DNA of 64,000 bases from Trichodelitschia bisporula. Lineage: Eukaryota; Ascomycota; Dothideomycetes; Phaeotrichales; Phaeotrichaceae. Made by a program: the position numbers and the translations under genes. The stretch spans positions 356,404 to 420,403 of the forward strand of contig ML996704.1 in assembly GCA_010356995.1 (NCBI GenBank), in the 5' to 3' direction. The notes beneath the pieces are model-generated. The model did not search any database and was not told where the DNA came from. It worked only from the letters and a program-made list of their open reading frames with translations. This document shows positions 33,579 through 45,000 of the stretch, piece after piece (position 1 is the first letter of the stretch; each line of letters begins with the position of its first letter).

Positions 33579-34474
33579 CTATTCCGAACCGTGAGAGTGG
33601 CCAGCATCACCCATGCCCTTCGGCGACGCACCCGCACCACCCGCCGCCTTCGGTGAAGCACCTGCACTAGAGGCACCACCCTTGGGGAATCCTAGCCGCA
33701 AGATCAGTTCCCGCGCCCATAGAAGCATCAAGAAAACTTACCACCAGCACCACCGAACCCACCGCCAGGAGCGCCACCCGCACCAGCCTTGGGGAAGCCT
33801 AGCCGCAAGATCAGTTCCCGCGCCCGTAGAAGCATCAAGAAAACTTACCACCAGCACCACCGAACCCACCGCCAGGAGCGCCACCCGCACCAGCCTTGGG
33901 GAAGCCTAGCCGCAAGATCAGTTCCCGCGCCCGTAAAAGCATCAAGAAAACGTACCACCAGCACCGCCGAACCCACCGCCCGGAGCACCACCCGCACCAC
34001 CCTTGGGGAAGCCTAGCCGCAAGATCAGTTCCAACGCCCATAGAAGTATCAAGAAAACTCACCACCAGCACCACCGCCAAACTTGCCTAGCAGAGCCGCA
34101 AGGTCAGGCGAGCCACCGCTACCCCCGGGCGCACCACCGCCGAGCTTGCCGAGCAGGGCCGCGAGATCGGGAGGGCTGCCGCCGGCGCCGCCCTTGGGGA
34201 AACCACCGGCACCGCCCATGCCACCCTTGGGGAAGCCGCCGGCACCGCCGGCACCACCCTTGGGGAAACCGCCGGCGCCGCCGCCGAACTTGCCCAGCAG
34301 AGCCGCGAGATCGGGGGAGCCGCCGGGGGCGCCGCCCGCGCCGCCCTTAGGGGAGCCGCCGGCACCGCCACCGAGCTTGCCGAGCAGGGCTGCGAGGTCG
34401 GGAGAGCCTTGGGGCTCGGCGTAGGGGGCCGCGATGACGGAGGCGACCAGCGCGGTGATGGCGAAGACCTTCAT
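33579..34474 (-). CDS. Small secreted glycine-rich repeat protein encoded by tandem exon-intron units
   Basis: Exons 34474-34063, 34012-33956, 33905-33849, 33798-33742 and 33691-33579 give 231 residues. A signal peptide (MKVFAITALVASVIAAP) starts it. Exon 1 encodes four copies of a helical motif (S/P)PDLAALLGK(L/F)GGG separated by glycine-rich GGFPKGGAGG spacers. Exons 2-4 are each 57 nt, phase 1-1, and encode the same 19-residue spacer type (FPKAGAGGAPGGGFGGAG); exons 3 and 4 are identical in DNA. The last exon ends in a His/Ser tail (GDAGHSHGSE). All four introns are 50 nt with GT(G/A)(A/C)GT-type donors and a shared CTAG acceptor. If any intron is retained, the frame hits a stop a few codons in. 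Likely a cell-surface or extracellular protein; function unknown. Confidence 0.88.
33692..34062 (-). repeat. 107-bp tandem array in which each unit is one exon plus one intron
   Basis: Introns occupy 34062-34013, 33955-33906, 33848-33799 and 33741-33692, exactly 50 nt each, with three 57-nt exons between them. Introns 3 and 4 differ at one base; introns 2 and 3 at two; intron 1 at about six from the others. Exons 3 and 4 are identical and exon 2 differs at four positions. Period 107 bp. Confidence 0.97.
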
Positions 34475-34580
34475 TTTTTTTGGGTGGTTGGTGGGGTTTG
34501 GTTTGGTTGGTAAGGAGTGACTGTGAAAGAGACTGTTGTGCTTGGGGTGAGGGAGGACTTGAGGTTGATGGGGTCCGTGG

Positions 34581-34588
34581 ACTTTATA
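34581..34588 (-). promoter_or_regulatory. TATA box of the glycine-rich repeat gene
   Basis: TATAAAGT on the minus strand, about 107 bp upstream of the ATG at 34474 and just 3' of the 35-bp repeat array. Confidence 0.6.
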
Positions 34589-34595
34589 GCTGGGT

Positions 34596-34700
34596 CTTCG
34601 TCCCTAAGTTGCCCTGGTTGACAGCTGAGTCTTCGTCCCTAAGTTGCCCTGGTTGACAGCTGAGTCTTCGTCCCTAAGTTGCCCTGGTTGACAGCTGATT
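34596..34700. repeat. 35-bp tandem repeat, three copies, in the promoter of the glycine-rich repeat gene
   Basis: Copies 34596-34630, 34631-34665 and 34666-34700; the first two are identical and the third differs at one base. Each contains TTGCCCTGGTTGACAGCTGA, with the palindrome CAGCTG. The array sits directly upstream of the TATA box. Confidence 0.95.
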
Positions 34701-36631
34701 CCAGGCTCCTGACCTTGGCTTCTATTGCAGGAGGGGCGCGACGCAGGCATAGTGGCAAGATGCACTATAGTCTTCAAACTCGGTTGGAGATCAGGGCCCC
34801 AAGCAGAAATGGAAAATAGATGAGCATCTGGAGATCCGTAAAATCGCCGGGAGTTGGACGAATGGGGGTGCCGAGCTCCACGACGCTGTATCCTCCGCAA
34901 CGTGCATGCTGGATCCAGACTCCTGGGCAAGACATTGGCCAGTGTGGTGAGCACGTGTGGGGCAGAGCACTCTGGAAGCATATAGCCTTGGAGTGATTTG
35001 TGAGATCACTTTGTCACAAACGCGGGCTGATCCACGCCCCAACTCCCAACAGTCCGGCTTGGTGGAAGATCGTTTGACGGGGAAAAGGCTTGTCCAAGCT
35101 TCGCCACGGGTTGCATGGTAGGTCTTCCCAGGACGTTGCCCAGCGCTTCTCCTGGTTGGAAGGTCTGGTGACGGAATCCCGTCGGCAGTGGGTTTGTTCC
35201 TGAATGAAGAACCACCAAGTGCCGTCATCCTCAGCCTGAAGAGTCACGAGATATCATCTTTCATGCTGAATTGCTGAAGGCCTGGTGCTACCTAGCGCAC
35301 CCCCAGGTTTGATGATCTGCTCCGGATGATCCGCAGCAGCCCGTAGCGAGTGGACCAGATGCTGTCAACGTCTAGGCGAGGAGCCTAACACTAGTGTGCG
35401 GAAATTGGAAACACGAGGGCACTGAATGTTCCGTGAGGGGAAGTCGTGGCAAAGGCGGGCACGATGGTCGAATGACGTTCTATTTTGGTCAACACAACTG
35501 CCCTCTATCAGATGCTTCATCCGCAGCAGAATGCGGAACGGGGAGCTACTTCTCTCCTTGGTCCGTTTGCTAGTGAAGTCAAAGGCGAGGGCGGGTCACC
35601 CCAGACTCGTTAAGTTGCTTGAGTTTATTTTCCCGCTCCATGTGTGAAACGAGAACACCTCCAATCAAAGGACATGAGCGTTTCATCGGTCTGGGTGCTA
35701 CACACATGTGCAAACTACGTATTCCAGATTCATTGCCAGCCTGTCGGGAAGACCCGAGATCACTACTTTGGAGGCATTAGGCCACTAGGAAGCCGTGCAG
35801 CAAATCGTGGAGAGACGGAAGCACGAGCAGGACATGGAGGTGATTTCAACCTGGTGGCAAGCGACACATGACGCAGAAGGGTACCGGCGAACAAGCAAGC
35901 AAAAATCGGTAGATTGGAGGTTGAGAGCAGCTAGAGAAGTGCTTTGAGTGTTGAGTGTAGAGTGATGGAGTGAGGTTGGGCTTGAAATGGCTGAGGTTGC
36001 AGTCGTGAGAGACGTCCAGAATTTCCGAGCCCAAACGGCCCGAGAGTTATACCCGGACAGATAGTGACGTCGTGACCCTGACGACGGCGATGACCTCCAC
36101 TTCACTTCACTTCATCGCTTCTCTTCATCATCTCTTTTTCATTTTCATATGGCTTTCTCCTTCCATTTGAGCTTCAAGTTCATAGCACACCCCGCTAAAG
36201 ACACTATATTAACTGCAGGATATCATTTGCCAAGATGTCACCATTTCCGCCTTCCGGAACGCAATGCCTTGACCAGTGATTCCTCGGAAATTGGACGAAA
36301 GAACCTACGGCAGTGGTGTGCGCACTCTTCGGGATGACGTTCATCATCCTTCAACAAGCTTTACTGTGGTCCTGTTGAGCAGCAGATCGTGAAATCCTAT
36401 TTCGGCTGCATATTCCGGTCAGATTGATGTCCCGAGGCAGCATGATTAATATCGACACAAGGCAGTCGAAAACGTACAAGGTAGTCGAAGACGGTACAAT
36501 TGGCCAAGCATGCATACCGCCCAGCCTGTAGCTCGCACTCATAGACACCAATTCTCTAGGCAGCAGGATCCTGATGATACTAAGAGAGCTCCTAATTCGT
36601 GCTTCTAGCTCAACGTCAGCAGAAGAATACA
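34701..36631. other. Divergent intergenic region, no gene recognised
   Basis: Upstream of both the glycine-rich repeat gene and the LanC-like gene. About 1.9 kb with no convincing ORF and no repeat that I could see. Confidence 0.5.
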
Positions 36632-38318
36632 ATGACAGACCCTCAGCTTCCCCAATATTACGAAAATGACCTCGAGCTCATCGATGTCAACGACGCAGCC
36701 GCGCTGCGTAGCGTCTTGGAAGACCTTCGTTCGGCCGTAAAGATAGGCACCGAGCTTGTTCTCGCCCACGTGCACAAGGCCACTCTCTCCGATACCCAGT
36801 CCCCCACGAGTCTGTACACTGGTGATTTAGGTAAAGCTCACTTGTTTTGGGCCTTGTGCGACGCCTGGACTCTTTGCCACGCTAACTAGTGGCAAAGGGA
36901 TCGCCCTCGCCCTGCTCCGGCTCGAGCGCCAGGCCGAGCATTGCTTTCCGACCGGTCCGGCAACCGACCAGCTGCTCCAGGAAGTAAGGGCCGGAATTGA
37001 GAGTATCGTCGCCCTCACGGCAAGGCCTACGGATCAAGATGGTCCCGAGCGCTTCTCGCCGATTAGCTCGACGGTGCTTGGCCCGCCGTTTGTGCGCTTG
37101 CTTGTAGGTGGGAGAGATGATGCTGATGTTGCTACGCTGCAAGATGCGCTTGACAGATCACTGGTGAAAGGGCCGGAGGTGTACAAGGACCGTCTCTTTT
37201 ACGTGCATGAGATGTTTGTCGGGCGGACCGGGATGCTCTGGACGGCACTCGAATTGAAGAAGCTGCACCCTCAGAACACTGCTTTCACACACCTTTATGA
37301 ATCTGTGGATAAACTCACAGATGTCATTCTTCAAGATGGATACAAGGAAGGCAAGCTCTACCTTGAGAAGGGAAACGCGGACGTGGGGATGCCGCTCATG
37401 TGGCGTTGGTTTGACGACTATCACGCACTGGGATTGTGAGTAAACTTGCTGGTGCCTGCACTGTCCTGCTAACACTGGTCTGCAAAGTGTGCACGGCAAC
37501 AGTAAGTCTCCTCGCCCCAAACCTCGCGCCCACTAACCAAGCCCCTAGCCGGCATACTCTCATTCTTCCTCTCTTCTCCCCTCACCAAATCCCTCCAGCC
37601 CGCCTACCCCACCATGGCCACCACAATCACCGGCCTCAGCGCCCACGTCCTCGCAAACGCCGGCCATCTAGCCATGTCCATCCCCCCCCACGCAGCCACC
37701 CGCACCCCACCCCTCCTCCAAATCTGCCACGGCACCCCCAGCTTCACCCTCCTCCTCGCCTTCGTGCAACGCAACCGCGCCTTCGCCTCCACGGTCTGGC
37801 AACCAGCCTGGACGGACGCCCTGCGCGCCGCTGCCGAAACCACCTGGACCCAGGGGCTGCTGGGCAAAGGAATCAGTCTCTGCCACGGTATTACGGGAAA
37901 TGCCCTCCCGCTGCTCATGCTAGCCGACGGGGCAGCCTACCTCCCCGGTCCCGCCGCGCTCTCGGACGCAGAGACAGATACCCTGCTCGCCCGCGGGTTG
38001 AGCATGCTCCTCCACGCGCGGGCCTGCCCCCCCTTCGCAGAGGCCATGGAGGCGGATGAAGTCACCGCCCTAGCTAGGGGGAAGACGTACCGTGCCCCGG
38101 ATCGGCCGTTTAGTTTGTGGGAGGGACTGGCGGGGGCGGTGGCGGCGTGGGCGGAGGCGTGTGTTAGTGTCACAGCGAGGCTGCGGGTGTTGGAGCTAGG
38201 GGGGAGTGGGGTGGGGAGGGGGGAGGTTTGGAGGGATGAGGCGCTGCAGCGGATTTTGAGGACGAGTGAGGGGTTTCCTGGGGTGGGTGGGTATTGGCCG
38301 GAGGGGGTGCGGGAGTAG
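36632..38318 (+). CDS. LanC-like (LANCL) protein with zinc-site CHG motifs
   Basis: Exons 36632-36830, 36898-37435, 37488-37501 (14 nt) and 37549-38318 give 506 residues. The first join makes SLYTGDLGIALALLRLE, the third restores GFVHGNTGILSFF; both are the alpha-toroid signatures of the LanC fold. Two CHG motifs (QICHGTPS and SLCHGITGN) supply the Cys, Cys and His that bind zinc in this family. Bacterial LanC cyclases add cysteine thiols to dehydrated residues; eukaryotic LANCL proteins join glutathione to dehydroamino acids in damaged proteins. No LanB/LanM-like dehydratase or precursor peptide lies nearby, so a LANCL-type role is more likely than lanthipeptide synthesis. Introns 1 and 2 use AAG acceptors (GCAAAG) with GCTAAC branch sites. 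Confidence 0.88.
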
Positions 38319-39079
38319 AGGCGGCTGGGTGGGGACGTTGCTGGGGTTGTTCAGCCTTGCTGTACCCGGCTTGCACAGCTTCAGCCATACATGTTTCTTG
38401 CAGGACGGTGACCCCATTATGATGCTTAACTTAATTCAGGCTAGTGGTTTTGCTACATGCACAGGTGATTAAGTGAACCCCTCCTCGATGACGTAAACAT
38501 AAGGTAGGAGTAACGTTGTCAGGAAGGCGCATATTTGGTATCATCGTGTATTTATTCTTGAGAGTCCCTGATGTGGTTATGGAAGGAGCATTCTTATGTC
38601 ATCAAGGGATATGATGTAATGCGAGTATCAAGGGAAGAAGCGTTGAAGGACACGGTGTATATATTCCTGAGAGTCTGACTCTCTTCCTCTCCTCGTCTTT
38701 CATCAACTCTTTCACAATTATCATATTGTATACACGTGCCGTGAGCTCTGTTCTGCATCAGTCCCCGAATCTCTTCCTCTCCTTGTCTTTTACTTCAACC
38801 TTCAGATTTCACAGTCGCCTTTGCACGTGGTGAGCCTTGCTCCCGATGCTCGATTCGACATCTGTCATCACGAGCCACAGCAGGGCTGCCGGGCATCTCC
38901 TCCTGGACATGGGACTAAACATTAACATTTAGAGATACAGTAGAACTAGTACATAGACATCACGCATGACCCCCTCATACCCAGACAGACACCCAAAATT
39001 CCAAAAAAAACCAAACCAAGGAAACCCAAACGACGGTCAGACATTACACCAAGGAAAACTATACCCAAAAGATCGCATT
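38319..39079. other. Intergenic region between convergent genes; possible solo LTR
   Basis: From about 38500 to 38930 the sequence has two similar C/T-rich blocks after a TATATATTC word, and a general LTR-like look, but I could not fix terminal TG/CA or a target duplication. If it is a solo LTR it is an old fossil. Confidence 0.3.
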
Positions 39080-42000
39080 TTACCCATCCGCCAGCTCCAC
39101 CACCCTCACGCCCCCAATCTCAAAAATCATACTCCTTCCCCAAACCGCACTCAAATTAACCTCCACCTCCGTTTCATCCCGCCCCGCCACAAACGTGCCC
39201 GTCGCGACATGTACTCTCCCCTCCTTCTCCTCGCTCCTCCACGCTGCAACCATATTCCCGTCCGCAAGACAGCTCACGCAACCCCCCTCGCCATTGATGT
39301 CAAACCGCAGCCACACGCGCGCCTCGTACCGCATCCCGGGCTTCGTGGCGATGCGCTGCCGCAGCCACACCGTCTCCACCGCACGGTACAGCACCGTGGC
39401 CACGAGTTTGTGGCTCCGGCCGCGCAGCCCGGGGCTCACGAGATGCACCTCATTATCCCCACGGGACATATCCCACCCGTCCAGGGTCCCCGACGCAAAG
39501 TCCCCATTCTGCAGCAGGCAAGTAGGCAGTGTAGGCAGGGGCGGTATGGGCGGTGAATTCGGGGGGATGGGGTGGCTCGGGAGGTTTACCTCCGAGATAC
39601 TGATGCGGATGCCGGGGTTCTTGTCGTGTAATTTGCTGAAGGAGATGGCGCGCTTGACGAAGCTGCGTACGGGATGGGGGTTAGGATTTGAGGTGGTGGT
39701 GGGGTCGGTGGATTGGTGGGGGGTGGGTAACGGACGCAGATGCCGGGCTGATGAGATGCGGCGGAGCCAGTTGGGATGCCGGGTGGGTGTCGTAGGGAGG
39801 AGGGTGGGGGCGAGAGTTGGGGGAGTGGTGGGGGGAGTGGGGAGGGGAGCGCTGACGTTGGGTGGGGCAGGGTCAGTGTCGGTTGTATCGGGCTCGGGGA
39901 GGTTGATGTCGGGGACGGGTGGGCTTTGGACGGCCTCGGGAGGCGTGGTATTGTCGTCGACCGTCGGTTCGGGGACTTCGGCATCGTCAGGTGCGGATGT
40001 TTCATGGCCCCCCTCGGTGTCCGGCTCTTGGGTTTCTCCTGGAGGCAAGTCTCGGTCGGTATTAATGCCTTCAGCCCCTTCGGCATCAATCGGCCCAGTT
40101 TGCTCTTCGGGAGCTCCCAGCTCCGGCTCCCCAGCCACCTCCTTCTCACCATCAACTTCTAGGGGCACCGGGCCGCGCACAAACGCCGGCGCCGCACCCC
40201 ACTTAGACGCAGTAAACACCGTCGTCCCATCCACCAGCACCGCCCTTACAAACGCATGCACACTCTCCACACACGGCAGCACATCAGGCTTAAACACAGC
40301 CTCATGCGCCTTACCAATCGTGACCGTTTCCACAGCCGCAGGGTCCTCGGGGTCACTGCTAGGGCTAAGACGGACGCGCCAAGTGATATTCGCCCAATCG
40401 CCATAGTTGTAGTTCTTCGCGTTGGGCAGGACGGCGGCCCAGTCGACCTTGACCTCACCGCCGGCGACGCTCGTAGCTGGTGGCCCAGAGAGGACAATCG
40501 CATCCTCGATGAACTTGCGCGCGGTTGAGAGGGCCGCTTCCGCCGCCTTGTACTGCTCCTCGGCCTCCTTGCGTTTCCTTCCAAGCGACGGTATCGGTAG
40601 TGGAATCGGCAGACCCAGAAGCAGGCCCACGACGCCCTTCGCCGCGCCGACGGCGCTGAGAGCCAGGGATGCGGCTTCTAGCGCGGCGAGGCCAGCGGCG
40701 AAGGCACCGACGCTGAGAGGGAGGGACGGGGAGATAGGCACGCTAGTGACGACAGAGAGGGCTTTAAGTGCGGTGGAGCTGAGTAAGGAAGTTTCAGCCT
40801 CGGCGAGGGAGGAGGCGTGTGCGAGGAGGTTTTTGGGAGTGACTTTGCGGCAGATGAGGCGGGAGGTGAGTTGGTTGCTGTATTTGGAGACGGATTGGAC
40901 GGCGATTATCGCGGCGAGGTCTTGTGGGTGTTGGAGGAGGGTTTTGCCGATTTCGGTGGCGGAGGATTTGATGGCGTTGCCGAGGGCGGTCCAGAGGGCG
41001 TCCTTTGTGAAGGGCGCGGGGACGGTGATGCTCAACTCGCCGAGCGCGATGGAGGCGACTTTCTTGCCTTTGACGGAGACGTCGAACGCCACCGCCGCGC
41101 GCGCCGTGACATTGACCTTCACCCCCTTCCCCCGGCCCGCCGTAAAGCTCAACTTGAAGTTAAACTTCGTCTTGACCTGCTCAAACACCAGCCCCGTCAG
41201 CTTACCACAGCTGCAGCTCCTATCGCCCTCCGACCCCTTCATAATCGCGTCCGCAAGATCGAGCAGGCCATCGCCATCCCGTGCGACTCCCCAATCTTTC
41301 AAGCCGAACCCATCACCGCTGAACGTGAACGGGATCTCCGGGTTCTTGACCCCAAACACGGAGCCCGTAAGCTTCGCCTTGCCGGCAAACTCGCCACCCT
41401 CACTCGCGCCGCCCGGCGTACAGGTGAGCTGGACTTCGCCCGCGAACCCGAAGGCGCGAACCCCGGCACGCGCACCGAACACGGCTTTCCGGCCTGTAGT
41501 GTCGATGTTGAGCCGTGGGCATAGCAGCTGCGCGAAGCCCAGGTCGAGATCATCCTCATACGTGCCGGCAAGCACGATCCCGTCCCTGCTGTCAGGTAGG
41601 TCGAGCTGCACGGTGAAGGGGGCATCGAAGAGCGAGATGCGTGCGTGGACGTGGTACCCTGGCACATATTCGAAGTCCTCGAGAGACAGCGGTTTGGAGT
41701 CGGTGTAGTAGTACAGGCGCGCGGTCTCGAGGGTCAGGGAGGGGAAGCCGGACGGCCAGGTGGGCGATTTGGGGCCTGAGGCCAGGAGCGCGCTGAAGAG
41801 GTCTGTGATCGGCAGGGGGTGGTCGAAGGTAGCGGTTAGAAGTTTAGGTTGGCCTTCGAAGAAGGTCAGGGCGCCGAGGGGGCCGCTGGCGCTATCGATG
41901 GAGCCGAGCTGCAGCCGGCCGGAGAGGATGTGGGTTTGTGTGATGGTTCCGTTGGCGGTGAGAATTGAGCCGCGGAAGGAAGGCGCGGTGAGCGAGACGT

Positions 42001-45000
42001 TGAACATCTTGCCGTTGAAGAGACCTTTGATGGCGGGGGGCGCGCGGCGAGTTGCTTGGGCGGCGGTGCTAGTGGCGGATCCGTTCGTGGAAGGCTTCAG
42101 GGGAGAGCCGTTTTGCTTCGTCGGGCCGTTGATGCCAGATTTCTCCACAGCGTCCGGCCTCTTGCCATCCGCAGCCTCAGACGACGGCAAGCCTTGTCCG
42201 GCCTCACCACCGTCCAACAGGCCCTCCGGCCTCCACGCACTAAACGTCGTGCCCCCCGGCTTGACGTACAAATCGACATCAAATGCCAGCGGCTCCTTGA
42301 CAAGCCCACTCAGCACCAATGTGCCCTGCACCGCCAGCATATCCTGTGCAGGACAATACGTGCCCCGTCCATCAAACGCCATATTCCCACTCAGCAACTC
42401 CAACCCCCGAACATCAACCTCAACCACTGAATCCACCTCCTCACTCACGAGCGCAAACGCCGTAACCCGGGGCACACTCCCCGTCTTCACCCCCAGCCTC
42501 AACGACCGCGCAAGCGGACTCTCTCCATCCAGCGCTAGCCGCGCAAAGAACCACGCCCCGCGCGCTAACCGCATATCAGGCGGAAGATCGACGAAGCCCG
42601 CCATAGCATCCATAACCCGCTGCGTGCGCTCCGGCCCCACCCCACTGAGCCCCAATTTCCCAATATCAGCCTGCAACCCCGCCAGCGTCGTTTCGAGCGC
42701 AACAACATGCACCGCCGCATCACGGACACCCAGCGGTGCAAGCCGCGGCCACAAGCCGCCCAGGTTATCCGTCGTCAGGCTCAGGGCAAAGCCGTGCTCC
42801 CCAGTCGCTGGGTCCGGTTTAGTAAGGATAACCGCCTCGCCATGCCCCGGCAGTGCGCCGAGCAGCGCAACCTGCTCAGCCGTAAAGTCCGCGTAGACCG
42901 CGAGCGTCGGCGCCGCGAATCCGAGCGGTGTGGAGCTAGCAGGAAGGATCGTCGACCATGTGCCCTTCGCGCCGAACACATCGGCCAGCGCCGTAACCTC
43001 GACGCTACCACCCTGGGTGGCTTCAACCCGCCCAACGAGCACGGTGTGCCCACGAGGATTGACTTCCAGGCGGAATTGCGCAACTAAACCGCCGGGCAGC
43101 GCAAGAGAACCCGTTAGGCACACCTCGAGAGCATCCATGGTGGCGAGATGCTTGATATGGGCGCCGATGTTGCTCAGCTTGAAAGGTACCCCGCCGCATG
43201 TGGCATCCCAGACGGACTTTCCCGTCGCGTGGATCTCGAGCGCGCGGTCTTTGGTGAATTTCGCGTCGATGGTATTTAGTGGGAGAGTAGATGGGAGGCC
43301 GAGGCCGGCGAGCGCGTCGAAGAAGGTGCTCGGGAGCGCAAGGCTGCGGATGAGATCGTGCATGTCTAGCGACTCGACGCCAAACACGCCGGCGTAATGC
43401 TCGCCGTCGGCGTCGGAGCCGAAGGAAAGCCAGAGTTCGGACGTGGCGATGCGCAGGCGGCCTTTGATGGTTGCAACGAGATCGTGCCCGCGGACGAAGG
43501 ACGCGTCCAGCGTTAGCTTGTCGAGGTTGATGTTCCCCTTTGTGAAGAGCTGGATTGTCTTTGCTGACTCGCCGACCACATCGAGCGAGTGGATATCGAG
43601 ACGGGGTAGCTCGACGCCGGGCGTGTTCTGGATCTCCAGCTGGCCGATGACTTTCTGGACTAGCATGTCGAAGTCGCCGGGTGGGAGCTTAATGTTGTGG
43701 GTGCTGATCTTGAGAGACTTGAGCAGGCTGAGAACTGACAAGGCGCCGTCTGTCTCCGGGTGGATGGCCAATGAAAGCAGTTTCGTGTCCACACCCGCCG
43801 CGAGGGGGAATCCGATCCGCACGCGCGACTTCGCCGTTTCGGACCCCAACGTGCCCAACAACTCGAGGACGGAACCCATCTTATCCGTATCGATGCCCGG
43901 TACACCCACGGCCGGTACCTCGACCGAGGGCTTGTTCTGAGACAACACGCCAGCCGCGCCATCGGGCGCATCCGGCCCAGAAGCCACACTCCCATTGGAG
44001 CTCCCCGACCCGTTCACCGGTCCAGTGAACTTAATCCTAGGCGCCCTCAGCTTAAAAACTCCCAAATTAATCCCCTCCGCCTCAGGCACATCAATATTGA
44101 ATGCTTTCACCTCCCACGTCTCCGCATCAAGCGTGGCCTCCGCGCCCTGAACTTTCAACGGGGCAAGTAGGGCCACAAGCTGCTCTGGCAGCTCCCGGTC
44201 GAGAAGCTTCGCCAGCAGTGTTGTCACGGAGATGAGTGTGCGGGGCCGGAGGGCGACAAGAATGCTGTTGTCGTTGCTGGTGTAGGTTGCTGAGGCGGCG
44301 AGGTAGAGGCTCGCCAGGGAGGCACGGATACGCGCGGTGTAGGAGTTCAGGGTGGGGCTGATGATTAGGGAGGCTTCGAGATCAGTTAGGGGTATGGGGC
44401 CGATTGTGACAGCCGCTTTTTGGAGGGTGAGGGTTGCGCTGTGGAGGGTAGCTATGGAGGTCGGGAGGGCGGGGAGAGAGAGTGTCCCGGTCGATGAAGA
44501 AGGAAGTGGGAAATCGGGAATAAAAATATCGGGAGAAGAGACCTCCGGGGAAGCGAGCACAGGAGAAGATATGCCGGGAGCAGACACCTCGGGAGCCGAA
44601 AGATGCGGCTTCGACAGGCTCGCCGCGCCGAATGAAAGCGACGCCATGGTAAGCGGAATATCGAGCAACCCGCCCACAATCGGTAAGCCGACGATTCCAT
44701 CCGTCTTCAATCCAAGCCCACCCATCAGCGCAGCAGGCGACAAGCCTCGTGGGTCGAGAATCTCCAGCGTAACTAGTCCGTCAGCTCGGTCCCTCCTCAA
44801 CGCAATGAACTTACCCGTCTTCCCAAAATTCGGCATCAGCACCGGTAAATAGACCATCTTCCCGCCGGCCTCGACTTCCAACTCCCCCCTTGCATCACAC
44901 AGCACCGTCCCCCTCACACTTTGCACCTCAAGCGCCAGTCCACGCACCCTCGCCGTCCCCGAAATCAACTCCAGAACGTCCGACGCCACGCTCGCGCGCC

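Noticed and set aside
33692-34062. CRISPR-like regular spacing
   Set aside because: The 107-bp periodicity is coding exon plus intron within one gene; both parts of the unit are repeated, so there are no unique spacers.
38500-38930. Possible solo LTR
   Set aside because: No fixed terminal TG/CA or target-site duplication could be found, so kept only as a weak note in the intergenic entry.
39195-42896. Three long plus-strand ORFs (39195-40406, 40422-41708, 41760-42896)
   Set aside because: Mirror frames of the giant minus-strand gene; Ser/Pro/Thr/Arg-rich composition typical of antisense frames in G/C-rich coding DNA.
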